Shown in pieces: positions 1 to 7,020 of a stretch of DNA of 13,069 bases; position 1 is the first letter of the stretch; every line of letters begins with the position of its first letter. Below the pieces are notes generated by a model. It ran no database searches, had not been told where the DNA came from, and worked only from the letters and a program-made list of their open reading frames with translations. This DNA is from an uncultured Prevotella sp. (GTDB lineage Bacteria; Bacteroidota; Bacteroidia; Bacteroidales; Bacteroidaceae). A program made the translations under genes and the position numbers. The DNA lies in contig URDM01000080.1 of assembly GCA_900546575.1 (NCBI GenBank), positions 1 to 13,069 on the forward strand. The letters are read 5' to 3'.

Positions 1-1
1 T

Positions 2-78
2 CTATGGTCTAAAGTTACAACAACTTTTAGACATAGCAAAGCCCTGGCTTGTGAAAGTCAGGGCTTTGTGATTTTTTT
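2..78 (+). terminator. Two consecutive hairpins and a T-run: likely terminator of a gene to the left
   Basis: Positions 2-36 can fold into a 14-bp stem with two single-base bulges and a 5-base loop. Positions 37-68 form a second stem (CAAAGCCCTGGCTT against AAGTCAGGGCTTTG, 13 of 14 paired). A run of seven T follows at 72-78. The second hairpin plus T-run has the form of an intrinsic terminator on the + strand, ending a transcript that began left of the window. The first hairpin could be the 3' end of that transcript or part of an attenuator; the sequence does not decide. No gene is visible here. Confidence 0.6.
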
Positions 79-87
79 AGAATAAGA

Positions 88-160
88 GAGTTTTGACACG
101 CCCTCCTCCTACATTTGTTGCTTTCAGTCCGTATAATAGACTTTTGACCCACCCTCCTGA
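88..160. repeat. Degenerate fragments of the modular palindromic repeat family
   Basis: Two 17-base direct repeats (91-107 and 142-158, starting TTTTGAC and ending CCCTCCT) agree at 15 of 17 positions. Between them, roughly 119-148, the sequence CTTTCAGTCCGTATAATAGA resembles a module of the long nested repeat at 7314-7356 (CTTTCAGCCCGTATAATTG). This looks like an eroded remnant of the family seen at 7021-7356 and 12905-13069. No coding capacity is apparent. Confidence 0.45.
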
Positions 161-162
161 GC

Positions 163-280
163 AAACAATAACGGAACGGCGGACTCCCGTCCGACGCGCA
201 AACTAAACATAAACTATCTGCATTGTAGATATAGATATTGTTGGTTTGTGCGTCGGATGGGAGTCCGCCGTTATTGTTTT
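163..280. repeat. Long inverted repeat (about 40-bp arms) with near-complete RNA pairing
   Basis: The left arm (163-206) and right arm (241-280) are reverse complements over about 39 bases, apart from a 5-base bulge near 175-179 in the left arm and three single differences. All three differences would still pair as G-U wobbles in an RNA read from the + strand. The 34-base loop contains a further small stem (CTATCT with AGATATAG, around 214-235). It lies downstream of the minus-strand gene ending at 371 and could end that transcript, although no T-run follows on that strand. It could also be a REP-like element or part of a small structured RNA. Confidence 0.7.
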
Positions 281-292
281 GGCTTAAACTCT

Positions 293-353
293 TGGTTCGT
301 ACGATGTTTTATTCAGATGAAAATTAGCATCACTCCATCCTTCGGACGAACCA
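293..353. repeat. Short inverted repeat downstream of the minus-strand gene
   Basis: TGGTTCGT at 293-300 is matched by its exact reverse complement ACGAACCA at 346-353, 45 bases apart. It sits within the 3' region of the gene that ends at 371. Arms of 8 bases with a long loop are weak evidence for a functional hairpin. The rest of 281-370 shows nothing further. Confidence 0.3.
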
Positions 354-370
354 GACATTTTCCTTCCAGT

Positions 371-1702
371 TTACTCCTCCAGTGCCGCTGTAAATTCGCG
401 GTGGAATGTTGAGAAGAAGTGGATTATTTCGTTGCGTGCCTCTTCGTCGAGAGTCCAGACGCTTTCTTCGCCGTTGCGGTGAGCCTGGATGCGACGTACG
501 CAGCGTGCAATCTTTCGTTTGTTGTTGCGAGCCTGCAGCTGGTCGCCCTGAATAGGGTTCTGCGAGATGTACGAGAAGGCAACGAGTCGCTTCATGAATG
601 TCTCGTATCGATTGAAGAGCAGAGCCTGGCGCATCATCTTTTCGGGGTCGTTGTCGAGATTTTCCATGTCAATCAGACCCTCAAGATGCTCATGGCTCCA
701 GTCGTCTTCGCTCAGCCAGAACCACTGGAATCCGTATTTCTGCTCCATAGCCATCAGTCGTTGTGCTATGGAGTCCTCGTCCTGGGCATCGGCGGCACTG
801 AATACGCTGAAGGCGAAACGTGCCAGAGCCACGCCGTTGAGCTCCACTTCGTCGGCACCCTCAACGTCTTCGCCGCTCAGTAGTACACGCCAGCGCGACG
901 ACTTGTTCTTGATGAGAGCCGAGTGTGCCCCCATCAGTATGTCAGACAGCGGACCTTCGGCGTCAATCTCGCCAACCAGTGCCATACGGTTGCGCATGTC
1001 GCGTATTGACAGGCGTGCGTCATCGCCCAACACGCACATATAGTTGAGCTTGTCGTCGGCAAGTGACACCTGGAAGCGGTCGTTGTTGCTGTCGCCGACG
1101 AATGCGTAGCGATAGTCAGCCAGGTTGTTGTGGGTGATGTTGATGTCGCCCGTGATGCGCTGACCGTCAGCATCTGTTATGCAGAATCCCACATACGGGA
1201 TGGTGAGACGAATGGTAAAGGGGTTGCCTTTGCGCGGAGTGAGGCGGCAGGCGATGCCGTCGTCGCCGAAATCGTCCTTGCGCAGCACGTAGCCTTCGTC
1301 CGTACGCTCTGCCTTATCTATCTCAACATTGCCGTAATGCCATGTAAAGTCGAAGACAATCTCGTTCTCGTCGTTGCGCACAACCTTAACGAAGCGGTCG
1401 GGCGACACGCCCAGATATACTGCTTCGGCAGGCTTCACCTCCTCGTCGTCGTCGCCGAGCACAGCCATCTGCAGACGTCCGATAGTGGGGTCGTCCTCCC
1501 ATTCGTCGTCGGTAGCGTTGTCGGTGCGGAACACCACGAATGTGAGACGATGCTGCTCGCGTGTGCCGTCGGGGCGGCAGAGGAAGTAGCTTGTCTCCTC
1601 AGGAATATAAATAGGTGAGCTTATGTATGGGCTCATGCAACGAGCCGAAAATTCCAACTCTGTCCATGCAGAGCCAGTAGATGTAGTATTATTGGTAGCC
1701 AT
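371..1702 (-). CDS. Unrecognised acidic protein, 443 aa
   Basis: I do not recognise this family. The chosen start is the ATG at 1702 (MATNNTTSTG). In-frame Met codons further upstream would overlap the TACCTTTG promoter box at 1732-1739. The protein has no signal peptide, no membrane segment and no lipobox, so it is probably cytoplasmic. Residues 1 to about 300 are rich in Asp and Glu and look beta-rich, with acidic runs at 64-71 and 84-89. The stretch around 168-185 (IPYVGFCITDADGQ) has the look of a beta-sandwich edge. Residues about 305-443 look helical, with a basic patch at 391-410 (ARNNKRKIARCVRRIQ) and an aromatic cluster QKYGFQWFWL at 321-330. It is transcribed alone, divergently from nhaC. 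Codon use resembles its neighbours, so recent transfer is not obvious. It is very likely a real gene, because it is long, has a promoter in place and has a coherent protein sequence. Function cannot be assigned. Confidence 0.85.
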   Translation of the reverse strand: MATNNTTSTGSAWTELEFSARCMSPYISSPIYIPEETSYFLCRPDGTREQHRLTFVVFRTDNATDDEWEDDPTIGRLQMAVLGDDDEEVKPAEAVYLGVSPDRFVKVVRNDENEIVFDFTWHYGNVEIDKAERTDEGYVLRKDDFGDDGIACRLTPRKGNPFTIRLTIPYVGFCITDADGQRITGDINITHNNLADYRYAFVGDSNNDRFQVSLADDKLNYMCVLGDDARLSIRDMRNRMALVGEIDAEGPLSDILMGAHSALIKNKSSRWRVLLSGEDVEGADEVELNGVALARFAFSVFSAADAQDEDSIAQRLMAMEQKYGFQWFWLSEDDWSHEHLEGLIDMENLDNDPEKMMRQALLFNRYETFMKRLVAFSYISQNPIQGDQLQARNNKRKIARCVRRIQAHRNGEESVWTLDEEARNEIIHFFSTFHREFTAALEE

Positions 1703-1731
1703 AAAAATTATAATGTTATCCTTTGGGGCTG

Positions 1732-1762
1732 CAAAGGTACTCATTTTTTGTGACATTTGAAA
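1732..1762 (-). promoter_or_regulatory. Bacteroidales-type promoter of the 443-aa protein gene
   Basis: On the minus strand, TACCTTTG (1739 to 1732) matches the TAnnTTTG -7 box. TTTC (1762 to 1759), one base off the TTTG -33 box, lies 19 bases upstream, within the usual 19-21 spacing. Predicted transcription would begin about 20-25 bases before the ATG at 1702, which supports that start over the upstream in-frame ATGs. Confidence 0.55.
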
Positions 1763-1826
1763 GCATGCAGGTACAAACAAATTGCATTCGGCAGAAGTTC
1801 GGATTTATGCCAAAAGCCTGAATTAT

Positions 1827-1840
1827 TGTATATTTATACA
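1827..1840. promoter_or_regulatory. Possible operator palindrome between divergent promoters
   Basis: TGTATA and TATACA are separated by two bases, giving a 14-base dyad midway between the divergent promoters at 1732-1762 and 1899-1930. The region is AT-rich, so chance is a real possibility. Otherwise nothing is seen in 1763-1898. Confidence 0.2.
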
Positions 1841-1898
1841 TTACATATCCGTTTATCGGCAAGGAATGGCGGAGTCTATCGTATTAGTTATCAATTTG

Positions 1899-1930
1899 TT
1901 TGCAGCATTGCAGCAGAACCTTTAACTTTG
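1899..1930 (+). promoter_or_regulatory. Consensus Bacteroidales promoter facing nhaC
   Basis: TTTG at 1899-1902, a 20-base spacer and TAACTTTG at 1923-1930 match the Bacteroidetes primary sigma factor consensus exactly. This is the best promoter in the window. The nearest + strand gene is nhaC at 2340, so the transcript would have a leader of about 400 bases containing the palindromic element at 1965-2131 and the 22-bp array at 2170-2279. No better promoter is seen closer to nhaC. Confidence 0.65.
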
Positions 1931-1964
1931 TATTCTCGTTTTCGGGAAACCGTATAATTATACA

Positions 1965-2131
1965 CTGAACTTTAGCAAGTTCGGAGAATTAAGTAGTTAA
2001 AGGAGTTAAGAAGTTAAGCCAAATGCTTTTAATGCTATAAATAAAGCAAAAAAACAAATGGCTTAACTTCTTAGCGACCGTAGGGCGCGACAACTCCTTA
2101 ACTTCTTAACTACTTTCGCTTGCGAAACTTA
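1965..2131. mobile_element. MITE-like palindromic element, copy 1 (167 bp)
   Basis: This is about 90 percent identical to the copy at 3807-3974 and in the same orientation. The left end is CTGAACTTTAGCAAG and the right end is CTTGCGAAACTTA; their TTTnGCAAG cores are inverted. The interior is an imperfect palindrome: AGTTAAAGGAGTTAAGAAG and following bases against CTCCTTAACTTCTTAACTAC, with an extra GC-rich segment near 2074-2091. The flanks AATTATACA (1956-1964) and AATATTACA (2132-2140) agree at 7 of 9 positions, which suggests a decayed 9-bp target duplication. It encodes no protein, so movement would need a transposase supplied elsewhere. It sits between the 1899-1930 promoter and nhaC. 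Confidence 0.75.
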
Positions 2132-2169
2132 AATATTACATAAAATCGAATGAAAATCGTTGGTCTGAA

Positions 2170-2279
2170 AAAATGTAGTCCTTTTGGTGTGCAAAAGGAC
2201 TCGTTTTGGTGAGCAAAAGGACTCCTTTTGGAGTGTAAAAGGACTCGTTTTGGAATGCAAAAGGACTCCTTTTGAAAAG
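2170..2279. repeat. 22-bp tandem array of near-palindromic units
   Basis: Four full 22-base units start at 2192, 2214, 2236 and 2258, preceded by a partial unit at about 2170-2191. Each holds AAAAGGACTC followed by CTTTTG or GTTTTG. Units alternate between the C form, which makes a perfect CAAAAGGA/TCCTTTTG dyad around one base, and the G form, which breaks one pair, so the higher-order period is 44. The array lies in the predicted nhaC leader, about 60 bases before the start codon. Units are contiguous with no spacers, so this is not a CRISPR array. The period of 22 does not preserve a reading frame. Confidence 0.85.
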
Positions 2280-2339
2280 CGCACTGAAAACGTCAGTCCA
2301 ACGCTTATTGTTTTACAGTAGAATACAACCAATATTTAC

Positions 2340-3803
2340 ATGACAAAAATGTCGGAAAACAAAGAACAGAATCTTAAGAAACGTCCCTCGGCAGCGATGT
2401 CGCTCATGCCGCTGCTTGTACTCGTGGTATTGCTCACATTCGTAATACGTGCCTTCGGCAGCGACTCGCTTGCCGGTGCGTCGCAGATAGCCCTGCTTGC
2501 AGCTTCGGCATTCTGCGTGCTCATAGGTATGTGGCGGCTCAATGTGCCATGGTCGAGTTTTGAGAAAGCCATAGTCAAGAACGTGTCGAGTGTGGCAAGC
2601 GCCATAATCATACTGCTGCTCATAGGTGCGCTTGGTGGGGCGTGGATGCTGAGCGGAGTGGTTCCCACCTTAATATATTATGGTATGCACATCATCCATC
2701 CCGACATATTCCTCGTGTCGAGTTGCGTCATCTGCGCCCTCGTGAGCGTAATGACGGGATCGTCGTGGACCACCATTGCCACGATAGGCATTGCGCTGAT
2801 GGGCATAGGCAGGGCACAGGGCTTTGCCGACGGATGGATAGCCGGAGCCATAATATCGGGTGCCTACTTCGGCGACAAGATTTCGCCGCTGTCTGACACT
2901 ACAACTCTGGCGTCCGGCTCGTTGGGCGTTCCGCTGTTCGATCATATACGCTATATGGTCTACACCACCGTTCCGTCGATAGTGATAGCGTTGATGGTGT
3001 TTGCCGTGGCAGGACTTCTGTGCGACACCAACACCGCTCAGGACATCAGTACGTTTGCGCTTGCGCTCAAGTCGCGCTTCTGCATATCGCCGTGGCTGCT
3101 GCTTGTGCCCGTGCTCACGGGCGTGTTGATAGCCAAGCGCGTTCCGCCCATCATCACGCTGTTCCTCTCGTCGCTCATGGCTGTTGTGGCTGCCGTTGTG
3201 TTTCAGGCCGATGCGCTGCGCGAGATCGACCCTTCGATGTTCAAGGCGGCTATGCGTTGTCTGTACGACAGCACTCAGCTTGCCACCGACGATGCCACCC
3301 TTGCCGGACTGGTAGGAACGCGCGGCATGGCTGGAATGATGGGTACGATATGGCTGATAGTGTGCGCCATGTGCTTTGGCGGATGCATGTCGGCAGGCGG
3401 AATGGTGGGCGGCATCACCCGACTGTTCATCCACATGGTCCACAGCCGTACGTCGCTCGTGGCGTCGACAGCCGCTTCGGGTGTCATGCTCAACATAGCT
3501 ATAGCCGACCAGTATCTGTGTATATTGCTGACGGGCAACATGTTTCGCGACATCTACGACCGTGAGGGCTACGAACGCAAGCTCCTGAGCCGCACAACCG
3601 AAGACTCGGTGACGGTGACATCGGTGCTTGTGCCGTGGAATACGTGCGGAATGACGCAGAGCACGGTGCTCGGCGTGTCTACATGGACATATCTGCCATA
3701 CTGCGTATTCAACATTCTCTCGCCCATTATGAGCGTAATTGTAGCTGCCACTGGCTATGGCATTGTGCACAGAAAACCGTCGGCAGCCAATACAACAGAG
3801 TAG
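2340..3803 (+). CDS. nhaC: NhaC-family Na+/H+ antiporter
   Basis: Inner-membrane secondary transporter that exchanges cytoplasmic Na+ for external H+, used for sodium and pH homeostasis. Some relatives exchange malate and lactate. The 487-aa protein has a short polar N-terminus (1-18) followed by many hydrophobic segments. The family signature GAYFGDKISPLSDTTTLA is at residues 174-191, preceded by the conserved TGSSWTT at 139-145. Length is normal for the family. The start could be the ATG at 2340 or the one at 2349 (MSENK); there is no Shine-Dalgarno sequence to decide. The gene stands alone on its strand between two copies of a MITE-like element. The tandem stops TAG TAA at its 3' end lie inside the 9-bp duplication of the downstream copy, so that insertion left the reading frame intact. 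The long leader may carry regulation. Family assignment is secure; ion specificity is inferred. Confidence 0.93.
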   Translation: MTKMSENKEQNLKKRPSAAMSLMPLLVLVVLLTFVIRAFGSDSLAGASQIALLAASAFCVLIGMWRLNVPWSSFEKAIVKNVSSVASAIIILLLIGALGGAWMLSGVVPTLIYYGMHIIHPDIFLVSSCVICALVSVMTGSSWTTIATIGIALMGIGRAQGFADGWIAGAIISGAYFGDKISPLSDTTTLASGSLGVPLFDHIRYMVYTTVPSIVIALMVFAVAGLLCDTNTAQDISTFALALKSRFCISPWLLLVPVLTGVLIAKRVPPIITLFLSSLMAVVAAVVFQADALREIDPSMFKAAMRCLYDSTQLATDDATLAGLVGTRGMAGMMGTIWLIVCAMCFGGCMSAGGMVGGITRLFIHMVHSRTSLVASTAASGVMLNIAIADQYLCILLTGNMFRDIYDREGYERKLLSRTTEDSVTVTSVLVPWNTCGMTQSTVLGVSTWTYLPYCVFNILSPIMSVIVAATGYGIVHRKPSAANTTE

Positions 3804-3983
3804 TAACTGAACTTTCGCAAGTTCAGAGAATTCAGTAGTTAAAGGAGTTAAGAAGTTAAGCCAAATGTTTTTAAAGCTATAAATTAAGAAAAAAAACTAA
3901 TGGCTTAACTCCTTAGCGACCGAATGGCGCGAAAAACTCCTTAACTTCTTAACTACTTTCGCTTGCGAAACTTAGAGTAGTAA
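3798..3983. repeat. 9-bp target-site duplication around copy 2
   Basis: GAGTAGTAA occurs at 3798-3806, ending at the left border of the element, and again at 3975-3983, starting at its right border. The match is exact. One further A could be included on each side depending on where the element boundary is drawn. This is the form of a transposition footprint and makes an origin by hairpin slippage or ordinary REP spread less likely. Confidence 0.8.
3807..3974. mobile_element. MITE-like palindromic element, copy 2 (168 bp)
   Basis: The ends are CTGAACTTTCGCAAGTTCAG (left, itself a near-palindrome) and CTTGCGAAACTTA (right). AACTTTCGCAAG and the inverted AAGTTTCGCAAG agree at 11 of 12 positions. 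The interior arms around 3832-3866 and 3899-3957 pair imperfectly, with a GC-containing insertion in the right arm. It is flanked by exact 9-bp direct repeats. It differs from copy 1 at roughly 15 positions, mostly in the central A-rich loop. It starts three bases after the nhaC stop codon, so it may act as a 3' hairpin or terminator for nhaC. Confidence 0.82.
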
Positions 3984-4039
3984 AAGATAAAAAAATATAA
4001 CAGAAACGTGCTAAACGGCTGTATATAAATAATTATTAA

Positions 4040-4047
4040 TAACTTTG
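4040..4047 (+). promoter_or_regulatory. -7 box of the DUF2264-sulfatase operon promoter
   Basis: TAACTTTG fits TAnnTTTG and lies 47 bases before the ATG at 4095. No clear TTTG is found 19-21 bases upstream, so the -33 half is weak or degenerate. The box lies beyond copy 2 of the repeat element, so that element separates this unit from nhaC. Confidence 0.45.
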
Positions 4048-4094
4048 TCGTATTATACTTTAAACCAAGATTGTACTAATAACTTAAAACAACA

Positions 4095-5342
4095 ATGAAA
4101 CGACAAATCAAATTGTTCGTTGCCGTATTGATTGCGGTGATGATGGCTGTGCCTACTATGGCTGCCAAGAAGAAGACAACTGCACAAGAACCCGACCGCA
4201 AAGTGTGGGCCGACCTATGCTACAAGATGGCCCGTCCGGTGCTTGAAAATATGAGCAAGGGCAATTTCCAGAAGGACTTCACGCTCGAGCTGAGCCCCAA
4301 GTGGGACGGTCGCGACACACGTGTGGCTTATCTTGAGGCTTTCGCCAGACTCATGGCAGGCATCAGTCCGTGGATAGCGCTGCCCGACGACGGCACTCCT
4401 GAGGGCGCACAGCGCAAGCAGCTGCACACATGGGCAATACAGGCATACAAGAATGCGGTAGACCCTAACAATCCAGACCATATCACATGGCTCTGCAACG
4501 TGGCACAGCCGCTGTGCGACGCTTCGTATCTCGTGGAGAGTTTCATGCGCGCTCCCGAGGCAACATGGGACCAGCTCGACAACGTAACCAAGCAACGCTA
4601 CATCGACGGACTCAAGAGTCTGCGCACAATAAGCCCCGCCTACAACAACTGGCTGCTCTTCCGCTGCATGGTTGAGGCTTTCTTCATGAGCATAGGCGAG
4701 GAGTATGACGGATATGTAATGACCGTCGGACTGCGCAAGATGAGCGAGTGGTATCTGAGCGACGGATGGTATAGCGACGGTCCGGAGTTTGCCATGGACT
4801 ACTACAACGCTTATGTCATGCACCCGATGATGGTTGAGGTGGTGGAGATATGCAAGAAGCACAACTTCCCCACACCCGTTTCGCTCGACCTCGCAGTGAA
4901 GCGCATGAACCGATACAACGAAATCATTGAGCGTTTCATATCGCCCGAGGGCGCATATCCTGCCGTTGGACGCTCTGTAATATATCGTATGGGCGCATTC
5001 CAGACACTCGCCATGTCGGCTTGGAAGTACGGATTGCCCGAAAGCCTGAGCAACGGTGGCGTGCGCTCGGCACTCACCGCCGTGATGAAGCGTATGTTTG
5101 CCGTCGACGGCAACTTCACCGACAAGGGCTACTTGCAGCTCGGCTTTGCAGGACATCAGCCCGGACTTGCCAACTACTATTCAAACAACGGCTCGCTGTA
5201 CATGACATCGCTCGTGTTCATGCCACTCGGATTGCCTGCCACACATCCCTTCTGGACAGCTCCGGCAGAGCAGTGGACATCGCAGAAGGCGTGGAGCGGA
5301 CAGCCGTTCCGTGAGGATTATCACACCTCACTGCGCAAATAA
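4095..5342 (+). CDS. Exported DUF2264-domain protein
   Basis: 415 aa. The signal peptide is MKRQIKLFVAVLIAVMMAVP plus TMA, with likely cleavage near residue 23-24, so the mature protein is periplasmic or surface-exposed. There is no lipobox cysteine. The rest matches the DUF2264 family: WLLFRCMVEAFF (186-197), DGWYSDGPEFAMDYYNAY (223-240), SPEGAYPAVGRS (283-294) and YSNNGSLYM (362-370). The many Trp, Tyr, Asp and Glu residues in helical repeats suggest an alpha/alpha-barrel glycan-active protein. DUF2264 proteins are common in Bacteroidetes polysaccharide utilisation loci, and I recall a link to a uronidase family (GH154), which I cannot confirm here. The sulfatase starts 91 bases downstream on the same strand with no promoter box between them, so co-transcription and a shared sulfated, possibly uronate-containing, glycan substrate are likely. 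The domain call is confident; the reaction is open. Confidence 0.85.
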   Translation: MKRQIKLFVAVLIAVMMAVPTMAAKKKTTAQEPDRKVWADLCYKMARPVLENMSKGNFQKDFTLELSPKWDGRDTRVAYLEAFARLMAGISPWIALPDDGTPEGAQRKQLHTWAIQAYKNAVDPNNPDHITWLCNVAQPLCDASYLVESFMRAPEATWDQLDNVTKQRYIDGLKSLRTISPAYNNWLLFRCMVEAFFMSIGEEYDGYVMTVGLRKMSEWYLSDGWYSDGPEFAMDYYNAYVMHPMMVEVVEICKKHNFPTPVSLDLAVKRMNRYNEIIERFISPEGAYPAVGRSVIYRMGAFQTLAMSAWKYGLPESLSNGGVRSALTAVMKRMFAVDGNFTDKGYLQLGFAGHQPGLANYYSNNGSLYMTSLVFMPLGLPATHPFWTAPAEQWTSQKAWSGQPFREDYHTSLRK

Positions 5343-5433
5343 ACCGTTTTCAAGAGGTAGTGTCAAAATATATAACTCCCATTCTGACATACACTCCATT
5401 ATACTAATAAACTAAAATAAACATAGAAGAACA

Positions 5434-6993
5434 ATGAAGAAAAGCTATTTGGCAATCTCGCTTCTCGCACCGCTCGCTGCACAGGCAGCCTACGGAGCCA
5501 AGAAGGTGAAGACTACTGTCGACCCCAACCGCCCCAACGTCATCATCATCCTTGCCGACGACCTCGGCTATGGCGACCTTGGATGCTACGGAGCCAAGAA
5601 CGTCAAGACTCCTAATGTCGACCGGCTCGCAAGTCAGGGCATACGTTTCACCGACACACATGCTATCGCTGCCACAAGTACACCGTCGCGCTATTCTATA
5701 CTTACGGGCGAATACGCATGGCGACGTCCCGATACTGACATCGCACCGGGCGATGCCGGCATGATCATACGCCCCGAACAGTACACCATGGCAGACATGT
5801 TCCGCAGCCAGGGCTATCGCACTTGCGCCATCGGCAAGTGGCACCTGGGCATCGGAGCCAAAACCGGCACGCAGGATTGGAACGCTCCACTGCCTGCATC
5901 GCTCTCGGATATAGGCTTCGACTACCACTATATTATGGCTGCTACAGCCGATCGTGTGCCCTGCGTATTCATTGAGAACGGCAATGTAGCCAATTATGAT
6001 CCCTCGGCACCAATACATGTGAGCTACAAGAAGAACTTCCCCGGCGAACCTACTGGCAAGAACAACCCCGAACTGCTGTACAATCTGAAGTCGACACCGG
6101 GCTGTGGTCACGACCAGTCTATCGTCAACGGCATCGGTCGCATAGGATATATGAAGGGTGGCGGCAAGGCTTTGTGGAAGGACGAGAACATCGCCGACTC
6201 TATCACATCGCACGCTATCAACTTCATCAAGGCTAATAAGAACAACCCGTTCTTCATGTACTTCTGCACAAACGACGTGCATGTGCCACGCTTCCCGCAT
6301 CCGCGCTTCCGCGGACAGAGCGGTATGGGATTGCGTGGCGACGCTATCGTGCAGTTCGACTGGGCTGTAGGACAGCTCATGGAGACTCTCGACAAGCTCG
6401 GTATTGCCGACAATACCATCATATTGTTGTCGAGCGACAACGGACCCGTTATCGATGACGGCTATCAGGATCAGGCTGCCGAGCTGCTCAACGGTCACAA
6501 ACCAGCCGGACCGTGGCGTGGCAACAAGTACAGCGCATACGAAGGCGGCACCGCAGTGCCTATGATTGTACGCTGGCCGGGCAAGGTCAAGGGCGGACAG
6601 ACATCTGCAACGCTCACCTCGCAGATTGACTGGATGGCGTCGTTGGGCAACCTCATCGGTGCACGATTCCCCAAGGGCAGCGCTCCAGACAGCGAAAACC
6701 GACTCGGCAACTGGCTCGGTACCGACAAGACCGACCGTCCGTATGTACTCGAACTGGCTTACAACAGATGCATGTCGGTGCGCACCAGCGAGTGGAAATA
6801 TATCGAACCGAGCGACGGACCGAAGATTCTCAACTGGGCACCGGGCATGGAGACAGGTAGTGAACAGCAACCGCAGCTCTACAACATAAAGAATAATGTG
6901 TGGGAGAAAGAGAATGTAGCTACCCAGCATCCGCAACTCGTGTACGACATGCAGAACATTCTGCGCAAGGCACGACAGAAGAGTGGCAAGTAA
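5434..6993 (+). CDS. Periplasmic sulfatase of the formylglycine type (S1 family)
   Basis: Hydrolyses sulfate esters on sugars, releasing sulfate and exposing the glycan to glycosidases. The 519-aa protein begins with a signal peptide (MKKSYLAISLLAPLAAQA, cleavage near 18-22). The signature is S82-T-P-S-R86 followed by YSILTG: the nucleophile position is Ser rather than Cys, so it needs conversion to formylglycine by an anaerobic sulfatase-maturating radical-SAM enzyme, not encoded in this window. Other expected catalytic and metal-site residues are visible: D42 and D43 (ILADDLGYGD), K135 and H137 (GKWHLG), H283, D335 and N336 (SSDNGP), and K365. The protein therefore looks intact and active. 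It is probably the second gene of an operon with the DUF2264 gene upstream. The precise sulfated sugar cannot be read from the sequence; mucin or glycosaminoglycan sulfate is plausible for a gut organism. The gene ends in a convergent intergenic region with a large palindrome. Confidence 0.93.
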   Translation: MKKSYLAISLLAPLAAQAAYGAKKVKTTVDPNRPNVIIILADDLGYGDLGCYGAKNVKTPNVDRLASQGIRFTDTHAIAATSTPSRYSILTGEYAWRRPDTDIAPGDAGMIIRPEQYTMADMFRSQGYRTCAIGKWHLGIGAKTGTQDWNAPLPASLSDIGFDYHYIMAATADRVPCVFIENGNVANYDPSAPIHVSYKKNFPGEPTGKNNPELLYNLKSTPGCGHDQSIVNGIGRIGYMKGGGKALWKDENIADSITSHAINFIKANKNNPFFMYFCTNDVHVPRFPHPRFRGQSGMGLRGDAIVQFDWAVGQLMETLDKLGIADNTIILLSSDNGPVIDDGYQDQAAELLNGHKPAGPWRGNKYSAYEGGTAVPMIVRWPGKVKGGQTSATLTSQIDWMASLGNLIGARFPKGSAPDSENRLGNWLGTDKTDRPYVLELAYNRCMSVRTSEWKYIEPSDGPKILNWAPGMETGSEQQPQLYNIKNNVWEKENVATQHPQLVYDMQNILRKARQKSGK

Positions 6994-7020
6994 GAACTTG
7001 AATAACACTGCTTGCTTAGT

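Noticed and set aside
1..36. End of a tRNA or tmRNA gene
   Set aside because: There is no CCA end, no T-arm motif (GTTCRA) and no acceptor pairing visible; only a simple hairpin.
163..280. A MITE insertion like the 1965 and 3807 elements
   Set aside because: No matching direct repeats were found outside the arms, and the terminal sequences differ from that family.
2170..2279. CRISPR-like array
   Set aside because: The repeats are contiguous with no unique spacers, the units are only 22 bp and palindromic, and no cas gene is present.
2129..2332. Small minus-strand open frame across the 22-bp array
   Set aside because: The period of 22 shifts the frame in each unit, so the translation has no real peptide repeat. 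It is an artefact of the array.
2670..3770. 366-codon minus-strand frame opposite nhaC
   Set aside because: The His/Arg-rich translation lacks any membrane or domain pattern, whereas nhaC on the other strand carries the family signature.
1956..3983. Composite transposon carrying nhaC
   Set aside because: Each element has its own flanking 9-bp repeat (exact or 7/9), and the outermost flanks AATTATACA and GAGTAGTAA do not match, so two independent insertions fit better than movement of the whole block.
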